5,707 bases of DNA from Caldisericaceae bacterium. Its GTDB lineage: Bacteria > Caldisericota > Caldisericia > Caldisericales > Caldisericaceae. Within the stretch, counting starts at the first letter, position 1, and each line of letters starts with the position of its first letter. The position numbers and the translations under genes were made by a program. Shown piece after piece: positions 1-5,284 of this stretch. The notes under the pieces are model-generated. The model searched no databases, was not told where the DNA came from, and saw only the letters and a list, made by a program, of their open reading frames with translations. The stretch spans positions 1 to 5,707 of the forward strand of contig JAGHAO010000103.1 of assembly GCA_021161495.1 (NCBI GenBank), given 5' to 3'.

Positions 1-2268
1 AATAAACCCTACAAGAAAAGTGCAAGAGTTGTGGGAGAAGTTCTCGGTAAATTTCATCCGCACGGGGATATCGCGCTTTATGATGCTCTCGTAAGGATGG
101 CGCAGCCGTTTTCCCTGCGTTACCCTTTGATTGACGGTCATGGAAATTTTGGTTCTATTGACGGGGACGCGCCCGCTGCGATGCGTTATACCGAAGCAAG
201 GCTTTCCCCGATTGCAATGGAACTTCTTGATGGTTTGAACGAGGATAGTGTTGATTTTGTTCCAAACTTTGATAACACTCTTAAAGAACCGGTTATTTTG
301 CCTGCAAAATTTCCCAATTTACTCGCAAATGGTTCATCCGGTATTGCGGTGGGAATGGCTACCAATATTCCCCCGCACAATCTTACGGAGATTTTAGATG
401 CCTTGGTGTATATTATTGACAAAGAAAAAATACAGGGGAACGAAGTTAATCCGGAAGAATTGTTTCAATATATAAAAGGCCCGGATTTTCCCACAAAAGG
501 AGTCATAGTGGGAAGAGAGGGAATAAAAAATTATTTTTTAACCGGTAGGGGATCAATTACGATACGAGGAAAGGCCCATCTGGAAAGCATTAAACACAGC
601 AAGAAAAAGAACTTTGTGATAACGGAGCTTCCATATGAGGTAAATAAGGCTAATTTTGTCGAAAAATTGGCTAATCTTGTCCGTAATAAAAAAATTACCG
701 GAGTTGAAGATATTCGTGATGAGTCCGATAGGGACGGAATACGTGTAGTGGTAAAGCTCTCTCGGGATGCAAATGTGGAGGTTTTTGAAAATAGTTTAAA
801 ACTTCACACTTTGTTTGAAAGAAGATACGGAGTTATTTTGTTAGGCATCCTGAACAATGTGCCAAAAGTTTTTACTATGAAGGAACTTTTGCTATCGTTC
901 CTATCTTTCAGGGAGGAAGTGGTTACTCGAAGGGCTCGTTTCCAGTTAAAGAAGGCTAAAGCCTATCTATTGATACTTCAAGGGCTTGAAAAGGCAATTA
1001 CACGAATAGACGAGGTAATTAAAATAATTCGCGGATCCGAAAATACGCAGGCTGCCGCTGAAAAATTGAAGAGTTTGCTCGATTTAAACGATACGCAGAT
1101 TAAGGCAATACTTGATATGAAACTTTCGCGCCTCACGAATCTTGAACGTCAAAAACTTCTTAACGATATTCGTTCTACTGAAGAAAAAATAGAAGGTCTT
1201 GAAAAACTTCTTTCCGATAAAGTGGTGCTTTGGAATAAAATTAAGGATGATTTGTTGCGAATCAAGAATAAATTCGGAGATGGGAGACTTACCGAAATAA
1301 TAGATGAAGAGGAGAAAATAGATACTGAAGATCTGATTCCGGACTCTCCCGTCATTGTTTCAATGACAAAAGAAGGGTACATAAAGAGAATGCCGCAAGA
1401 TTCTTTTAAGGTGCAGAAACGCGGAGGAAAGGGCGTGATGGGCCAGCCGAGCAGCGAGGACGATCAACTGTTGAATATGTTTACTACTACTTCTAAAAGC
1501 AAGGTCCTTTTCTTCACAAATAAGGGAAAAGTTTATAGTTTGAAGGCGTATCAAATACCCGCTTCAAGAAGAGAAGCAAAAGGCATTTCTATTTATAGGT
1601 TGCTTAAACTTAGCTCCGACGAAAGGGTAACTGCCGCGGTTCCGTTAACGAGCACCGGTGAAAAGATCGAATATTTAATGTTTGTGACAAAATTGGGAAT
1701 AGGAAAACGAACACCGATGAAGATGTTCGAAAGCGTAAATAAACCCGGTAAAGTTGCAATAAAACTTGTTGAAGGAGACGAACTTATAAAAGTAATATCT
1801 CTGTTTGATGAAGAAGAATATGTATTAGTAACAAGAAAAGGCCTTTGTATAAGATCCGATTCCTCGCAAGTGAGAATTACCGGAAGGACGGCAAAAGGCG
1901 TTCGTTTGGTTCGATTAAATCCCGATGATTCCGTAATTGACGCTACCACTTTAAAAAGCGGTATGAAATTGTTTATAATCACGGAAAAGGGTTACGGTAA
2001 GAGGACGAAATGGGAAAAAATACGAAAAATCAAAAGAGGCGGGAAAGGGATTAAATGCATCCGTATATCGGAAATGACGGGATTTGTAAAAGCAATCTTA
2101 CTTGTAAATGACGGAGACAAAATAGTGGTGTTTACGAAAAATGGCAATGTAATAAAGTTCGATGTTTCGACAGTCTCGACGTTGAGCAGAACGGCAAGAG
2201 GAGTTCGAATTATAAAATTTAAAAATCCCAATGATGAGGTGGCTGATATAGATACTACCAATGAATAA
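1..2268 (+). CDS. gyrA: DNA gyrase subunit A, 5'-truncated by the window edge
   Basis: This is the breakage-reunion subunit of type IIA topoisomerase. With GyrB it introduces negative supercoils using ATP. The frame is open from base 1 and 755 residues are visible; alignment by eye puts the first at about E. coli residue 60, so roughly 59 residues are missing. The GTG at 31 is an internal Val, not the start. Visible in order are the HPHGD helix region (bases 55-69), the catalytic Tyr in AAMRYTE (codon 187-189, equivalent to Tyr122) preceded by its Arg, and the NGSSGIAVGMATNIPPHNL segment. A long coiled-coil arm follows, then a C-terminal pinwheel from about base 1320. The GyrA box QKRGGKG at 1414-1434 separates it from ParC, which lacks or degrades that box. 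Later blades carry degenerate forms such as KRGGKG, GRTAKG and SRTARG. The protein ends without an obvious acidic tail. Ile occupies the Ser83-equivalent position (codon 70-72), while Asp87 is kept. Identification is very secure. Confidence 0.97.
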   Translation, partial: NKPYKKSARVVGEVLGKFHPHGDIALYDALVRMAQPFSLRYPLIDGHGNFGSIDGDAPAAMRYTEARLSPIAMELLDGLNEDSVDFVPNFDNTLKEPVILPAKFPNLLANGSSGIAVGMATNIPPHNLTEILDALVYIIDKEKIQGNEVNPEELFQYIKGPDFPTKGVIVGREGIKNYFLTGRGSITIRGKAHLESIKHSKKKNFVITELPYEVNKANFVEKLANLVRNKKITGVEDIRDESDRDGIRVVVKLSRDANVEVFENSLKLHTLFERRYGVILLGILNNVPKVFTMKELLLSFLSFREEVVTRRARFQLKKAKAYLLILQGLEKAITRIDEVIKIIRGSENTQAAAEKLKSLLDLNDTQIKAILDMKLSRLTNLERQKLLNDIRSTEEKIEGLEKLLSDKVVLWNKIKDDLLRIKNKFGDGRLTEIIDEEEKIDTEDLIPDSPVIVSMTKEGYIKRMPQDSFKVQKRGGKGVMGQPSSEDDQLLNMFTTTSKSKVLFFTNKGKVYSLKAYQIPASRREAKGISIYRLLKLSSDERVTAAVPLTSTGEKIEYLMFVTKLGIGKRTPMKMFESVNKPGKVAIKLVEGDELIKVISLFDEEEYVLVTRKGLCIRSDSSQVRITGRTAKGVRLVRLNPDDSVIDATTLKSGMKLFIITEKGYGKRTKWEKIRKIKRGGKGIKCIRISEMTGFVKAILLVNDGDKIVVFTKNGNVIKFDVSTVSTLSRTARGVRIIKFKNPNDEVADIDTTNE

Positions 2269-3325
2269 AAACGATAGCGCAGTAGTTAGAAAAACATTTT
2301 TAGTGCTGTCCGTTGTTATTTCCACACTCCTGATTTTATTTGCGGTTTACAAAATCAGGAGTGTAATTCCTCCCATACTGTACGGTGTGTTTATAGCGTA
2401 TCTTCTTCTACCTCTGACTAATTTCTTTTCCAAGAAAATGCCGCGGTTTCTCGCCTCTCTTCTGTCTATTTTGTTGTTTTTATTAATTTTTTCGCTGTTA
2501 GGGTACATCTTAATTCCCCAAGTAACGAGGCAATTTGGTGAACTTGTAAAAAGAATACCCGACATTTTTCATTCTATAACCACTTATATTAATGGAGTTG
2601 TAGCCCTTATTCCGCTTAAAAATAAAACTCCGTTTCTTGACGAATTTATTAAAAACCTGTCTAACAATATTGAATCCGGTTTGAACCTTATATTGAATAA
2701 AATTACCACTATGCTTATACAAAAGGTATCCTTAATTCCTTCTATTTTCCTTTCTTTGATTTTGGCGTTTTTCTTTATGAAAGATTCCGAATCCCTTTTC
2801 TCTATGGCATCACATCTTTTTAACGGGAGAAGAAATAAGATTTGGGTTTTATTCTTAAAAAAAACAAACCGTGATGTAAGAGACTATTATTCTTTATTGT
2901 TGCTTGTAGCCCTTGCCACTGGCTTTGTAATGGGGCTTATGAGCTATTTTGTGGGAATTCCTTATTATCTTCTCATAGGAGCAATGGATTCTATATTGGA
3001 ACTTTTGCCGTATATCGGCCCCACGATTGTTTTTACTACAGGGTCAATATTCGCACTCTTTAAATCGTTTAACACTTTTTTGCTTTTTGCTGTTTTCTTT
3101 TTTGCCATAGAAATTGTTCAATCGCAAATAGTAATTCCGCATTTTGCCGGGAGAAAGATAAATTTGCCACCTCTTGCGGTAATTCTTTTAATAATTTTAG
3201 GCGGGGCATTAGGAGGAGCATTAGGGATAATAATTGCAGTCCCTACTTTTCTTGTTGTGAAAAATGCAATCAGATTTTTTGTCCCGGATTTATACAAAAG
3301 CTTTTCCGGTTCAAATAACGAATGA
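2261..3325 (+). CDS. AI-2E family membrane transporter (TqsA/PerM/YdbI-like)
   Basis: A 354-residue polytopic inner-membrane protein of the AI-2E exporter-like family. Members have been linked to autoinducer-2 export or to Na+/H+ antiport, but most are uncharacterised, so no substrate is assigned. Hydrophobic segments lie at about residues 12-31, 33-55, 62-86 and 152-173, with several more from 208 to 335. A soluble, more polar stretch at about 90-145 sits between the third and fourth, as is usual in the family. Family landmarks are LLPYIGP at 248-254, the IPHFAGRKINLPP block at 292-304 (matching the family's P-x-x-x-G-x-x-x-x-x-x-P pattern), and the glycine-rich GGALGGALGIIIAVP ending at 328. 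Length is typical. The ATG overlaps the end of gyrA by 8 nt and no Shine-Dalgarno lies at normal distance (the nearest GAGGT is 20 nt away), so translational coupling to gyrA is inferred. The co-location with gyrA gives no clue to function. Confidence 0.88.
   Translation: MNKNDSAVVRKTFLVLSVVISTLLILFAVYKIRSVIPPILYGVFIAYLLLPLTNFFSKKMPRFLASLLSILLFLLIFSLLGYILIPQVTRQFGELVKRIPDIFHSITTYINGVVALIPLKNKTPFLDEFIKNLSNNIESGLNLILNKITTMLIQKVSLIPSIFLSLILAFFFMKDSESLFSMASHLFNGRRNKIWVLFLKKTNRDVRDYYSLLLLVALATGFVMGLMSYFVGIPYYLLIGAMDSILELLPYIGPTIVFTTGSIFALFKSFNTFLLFAVFFFAIEIVQSQIVIPHFAGRKINLPPLAVILLIILGGALGGALGIIIAVPTFLVVKNAIRFFVPDLYKSFSGSNNE
2324..2364. repeat. Perfect 14-bp inverted repeat with 13-nt loop inside the AI-2E family gene
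   Basis: The left arm ACACTCCTGATTTT (2324-2337) is the exact reverse complement of the right arm AAAATCAGGAGTGT (2351-2364). It lies entirely inside codons 22-35 of the transporter gene, within its first transmembrane segment, and starts 63 nt after the start codon. No T-run follows the right arm, so it is not a standard intrinsic terminator. In mRNA it would form a stable early-ORF hairpin; in DNA it could be a dyad protein site. The function is unknown. Confidence 0.85.
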
Positions 3326-3328
3326 CTA

Positions 3329-3356
3329 TTGACAAAATACGTTTTTTTAATACACT
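3329..3356 (+). promoter_or_regulatory. Sigma-70-type promoter for rplU-rpmA-obg-nadD
   Basis: A perfect -35 box TTGACA (3329-3334) is followed by a 16-nt spacer and a -10 box TACACT (3351-3356), which matches TATAAT at four of six positions including the key T1, A2 and T6. It starts 4 nt after the transporter stop, in the only real intergenic gap of the window. Transcription would begin near 3362-3365, giving a leader of about 60 nt before rplU. No convincing terminator separates it from the upstream gene, so read-through from gyrA is also possible. Confidence 0.7.
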
Positions 3357-3373
3357 TTAAAGGTTAAAATTAC

Positions 3374-3409
3374 CACTTACAAAAGGCTTACCAGTGCCTT
3401 TTTGTAGTG
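3374..3409 (+). promoter_or_regulatory. Bulged hairpin in the rplU 5' leader
   Basis: Pairing is CAC (3374-3376) with GTG (3407-3409), TAC (3378-3380) with GTA (3404-3406), and AAAAGGC (3381-3387) with GCCTTTT (3396-3402). Single-base bulges are T3377 and T3403, and the loop is 8 nt, TTACCAGT. This gives 13 base pairs ending one base before the rplU ribosome binding site. The position suits an L21 autoregulatory leader like the L21 leader RNA described in Firmicutes, but I cannot confirm a match to that family. A weak terminator is the alternative; however, the stem has only three consecutive G-C pairs in its core and the T-run is part of the stem. Confidence 0.5.
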
Positions 3410-3410
3410 A

Positions 3411-3418
3411 AGGGAGGT
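3411..3418 (+). promoter_or_regulatory. Ribosome binding site that fixes the rplU start
   Basis: AGGGAGGT is a near-perfect anti-16S match; its GGAGG core ends 6 nt before the ATG at 3424. It rules out the in-frame upstream GTG at 3394, which would add ten residues that match nothing in L21 and would place this site and the leader hairpin inside the coding region. Confidence 0.85.
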
Positions 3419-3423
3419 TATTT

Positions 3424-3744
3424 ATGGAAGCAATTATAAAAACTGGCGGCCATCAGTATAGGGTTAAGGCCGGCGATGTGATTAAAATTCAAAAAATTGA
3501 CGGAAAAGTAGGTGATTCCGTTAAGTTTGAAAAAGTCCTTCTTTTAAAAGACGGGGATAATGTCTCGGTTGGGTCCCCGACCGTAAAAGATGCTTTTGTA
3601 GAAGGAAAGATTGTTGAACAGGGCAGAGACCGTAAGATTATTGTTTTTTACTACCGAAATAAAACAAGAAACCGTAAGAAGAACGGACACAGGCAACCTT
3701 TTACGAAAGTAAAAATTGAACGTATTTCGAGCGAGGTGAAATAA
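3424..3744 (+). CDS. rplU: 50S ribosomal protein L21 (bL21)
   Basis: A 106-residue protein of the bacterial L21 family, which binds 23S rRNA in the large subunit; the usual length is about 100-105. The N-terminus MEAIIKTGGHQYRV matches the family signature (A-I-[IV]-x-T-G-G-K-Q-Y-x-V), with His where Lys is usual. The C-terminus carries the conserved KIIVFYYR basic stretch and GHRQPFTKVKIERI, the most diagnostic L21 block. The start is the ATG preceded by AGGGAGGT; the earlier in-frame GTG at 3394 is rejected. The gene heads a probable operon under the promoter at 3329-3356, and its stop is one base from the rpmA start. A structured leader suggests expression is tuned at the mRNA level, which is an inference. 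Confidence 0.96.
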   Translation: MEAIIKTGGHQYRVKAGDVIKIQKIDGKVGDSVKFEKVLLLKDGDNVSVGSPTVKDAFVEGKIVEQGRDRKIIVFYYRNKTRNRKKNGHRQPFTKVKIERISSEVK

Positions 3745-3745
3745 T

Positions 3746-3988
3746 ATGGCAAGAAAAAAATCTCGTACCAACGGAAGAGACAGTAATCCTAAGTATCTCG
3801 GAGTTAAGCTTTTTGACGGCCAAAAGGCAAAAGCGGGAAGTATCATCGTAAGGCAAATAGGAGAAAAAATAAAACCCGGAAAAAACGTAGGCGAAGGTAA
3901 TGATTTTACGCTCTTTGCACTCAAAAACGGGGTTGTTAAATTCGAAAAAAAGAGAAGAGTTACGTTAGTACACGTTCTGGAGGAGTAG
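3746..3988 (+). CDS. rpmA: 50S ribosomal protein L27 (bL27) with a shortened N-terminal arm
   Basis: An 80-residue L27. In known ribosomes its flexible N-terminal arm reaches the peptidyl-transferase centre and contacts tRNA. Family signatures are NGRDSN at residues 9-14, YLGVKLFDGQ, the AGSIIVRQ strand, KPGKNVGEGNDFTLFAL, and GVVKFEKK near the C-terminus. The start is secure: GAGGTG at 3733-3738 sits 7 nt upstream of the ATG, which lies one base after the rplU stop. The oddity is the arm. E. coli reads MAHKKAGGSTRNGRDS, whereas this protein reads MARKKSRTNGRDS, three residues shorter, without the glycine pair and with Arg for His3. There is no Firmicutes-type cleavable N-terminal extension. 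The last codons contain the GGAGGAG that serves the following obg gene. Confidence 0.95.
   Translation: MARKKSRTNGRDSNPKYLGVKLFDGQKAKAGSIIVRQIGEKIKPGKNVGEGNDFTLFALKNGVVKFEKKRRVTLVHVLEE
3979..3985 (+). promoter_or_regulatory. Ribosome binding site pointing to an ACG start for obg
   Basis: GGAGGAG lies in the final codons of rpmA. From the end of its GGAGG core (3983) there are 8 nt to the ACG at 3992. The next candidate starts are far too distant: ATT at 4010 is 26 nt away and GTG at 4031 is 47 nt away. No other Shine-Dalgarno-like sequence is visible before 4031, so this site supports 3992 as the start. Confidence 0.65.
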
Positions 3989-3991
3989 TTT

Positions 3992-5284
3992 ACGGGAAAA
4001 AAATCTTTTATTGATTACACTTACATTACCGTGAGGAGCGGAAAAGGTGGTGACGGTGCGGTAAGTTTTCGCCACGAAAGGTTTGCTCCTCGCGGTGGCC
4101 CCGACGGTGGTGACGGTGGCAAAGGCGGAGATGTAATAATAAAAGCAAACAAAAATATCGATACACTTAATTTCTTTATACATCATCATCATTTTTTTGC
4201 CGAAAACGGCGAAAACGGTAAATCGCGAAACAAACACGGTAAAAACGGTAAAGATGTAATTATTGAAGTCCCCGTTGGCACGCTTGTGATTGACAGGGAA
4301 ACCGAAAAGATAATCGCAGATCTCAATGAAGACGGGAAATCGGTTATCGTAGCAAAGGGAGGCAAAGGCGGGAAAGGCAACAAAAGTTTTGCTACGCCCG
4401 TGGAGAGGGCTCCCCATTATAGTGAGAAAGGTGAACCCGGTGTTGAAAGGAGATTGGAGCTCAGGCTTAAAATTCTTTCGGATGTGGGGATAGTCGGTTT
4501 TCCCAATGCAGGAAAATCCACTTTGCTCTCAAAGGTTTCAAATGCACGCCCTACCATAGCAAATTATGCTTTTACGACACTCTCCCCGAAAATAGGCGTT
4601 GTGGACCTCGGAGCAGGAAAGAGATTTGTAATGGCTGATTTACCCGGCCTTATAGAAGGTGCGAGTGAAGGCAAAGGTATGGGTAATGAGTTTTTGGCAC
4701 ACATAGAAAGAACAAAGGTGTTGTTATTTTTAATAGACGGCTCCGAACGAAAGTCGATTTTCCGGGCATACAACGCTTTATTAAACGAACTTAGAAAATA
4801 CAAACCCGAGCTTTTGCAGAAAAAAAGAGTTATTGCGATAAATAAAATAGATACGTGGAAGATTAGAAGAACTAAAGAAATAAGGGAAAAATTTTCCAAA
4901 CTGAATGAGACGGTATTTTTCATTTCTGCAAAAGAAGAAATCGGCTTAAACGATTTATTGGAATATCTTTATTATCTCGTAAGTAGCGAGAGTAGTGCAA
5001 CAATTGAAGAACCGGAAACCGAAGAGGTAATAACGTTAAAAACTTCCGATAAGGATAAATTCTTCAGAATAGAAAAGATAGACAGTCATACTTTCAGAAT
5101 TCATCAAAAGGAGATTGAACGATACGTTTCTCTTACCGATTTCGAAAGAAGAGGAAGCGTTGCCGAGCTATTGCGTTATTTTAAAAGAATAAATTTGGAT
5201 AGAAAGTTGAAACAGGCAGGGGTGAAAGAAGGAGACAGGGTAATAATAGGAGATCGGTCGTTTATCTTTAAAGAAAATGAGTAG
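3992..5284 (+). CDS. obg: Obg family GTPase (ObgE/CgtA), probable ACG start
   Basis: A conserved GTPase that binds the 50S subunit, aids its assembly and links growth to nucleotide state. From 3992 the product is 430 residues, the usual Obg length. The N-terminal Obg fold is glycine-rich, with SFIDYTYITVRSGKGGDG at the start, then GGPDGGDGGKGGDV and AENGENGKSRNKHGKNGKDV. The G domain shows G1 GFPNAGKS (169-176), a G2 region YAFTTLSPKIG, G3 DLPGLIEGAS (from 216), G4 NKID (284-287) and G5 SAKE (312-315). The C-terminal OCT domain runs from about 350, ending in the KEGDRVIIGDRSF block. The first canonical start, GTG 4031, would delete the conserved FIDYxxIxV strand and has no Shine-Dalgarno. No ATG, GTG or TTG exists in frame between the stop at 3986 and 4031, so ACG 3992 is chosen; ATT 4010 is less likely. 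A base error for ATG is also possible. The gene sits 3 nt after rpmA and overlaps nadD by 8 nt. The function is certain; the start is moderately sure. Confidence 0.93.
   Translation, partial: TGKKSFIDYTYITVRSGKGGDGAVSFRHERFAPRGGPDGGDGGKGGDVIIKANKNIDTLNFFIHHHHFFAENGENGKSRNKHGKNGKDVIIEVPVGTLVIDRETEKIIADLNEDGKSVIVAKGGKGGKGNKSFATPVERAPHYSEKGEPGVERRLELRLKILSDVGIVGFPNAGKSTLLSKVSNARPTIANYAFTTLSPKIGVVDLGAGKRFVMADLPGLIEGASEGKGMGNEFLAHIERTKVLLFLIDGSERKSIFRAYNALLNELRKYKPELLQKKRVIAINKIDTWKIRRTKEIREKFSKLNETVFFISAKEEIGLNDLLEYLYYLVSSESSATIEEPETEEVITLKTSDKDKFFRIEKIDSHTFRIHQKEIERYVSLTDFERRGSVAELLRYFKRINLDRKLKQAGVKEGDRVIIGDRSFIFKENE

Noticed and set aside
1593..1982. Long minus-strand open frames opposite gyrA, rpmA and obg
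   Set aside because: They are antisense to strongly conserved proteins, have no recognisable domains or ribosome binding sites, and are shadows of the real genes.
2857..2864. Eight-A run in the AI-2E family gene as a programmed frameshift site
   Set aside because: It simply encodes Lys-Lys in an AT-rich gene. The frame continues through family motifs to a normal stop, and no stimulatory structure or alternative product is evident.
3203..3226. GCATTAGG direct repeat with a 12-nt period
   Set aside because: It encodes GGAL-GGAL in the glycine-rich helix typical of AI-2E family proteins.
3335..3350. Seven-T run after the AI-2E family gene as an intrinsic terminator
   Set aside because: No G-C stem precedes the T-run (3342-3348); only a four-base A/T pairing is possible, and the run lies inside the promoter spacer.
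3394..3423. Upstream in-frame GTG start for rplU, adding ten residues
   Set aside because: The added residues do not resemble L21, and the ATG at 3424 has a strong Shine-Dalgarno at the right distance, which the longer form would place inside the gene.
3566..3583. Seven-pair hairpin CGGTTGG/CCGACCG inside rplU
   Set aside because: The stem is short with a G-U pair and no flanking signal. It lies in ordinary L21 coding sequence, so chance is a sufficient explanation.
4046..4118. 13-nt direct repeat GGTGGTGACGGTG at 4046-4058 and 4106-4118
   Set aside because: Both copies encode the GGDG motif of the glycine-rich Obg fold, so protein repetition and codon preference explain it.
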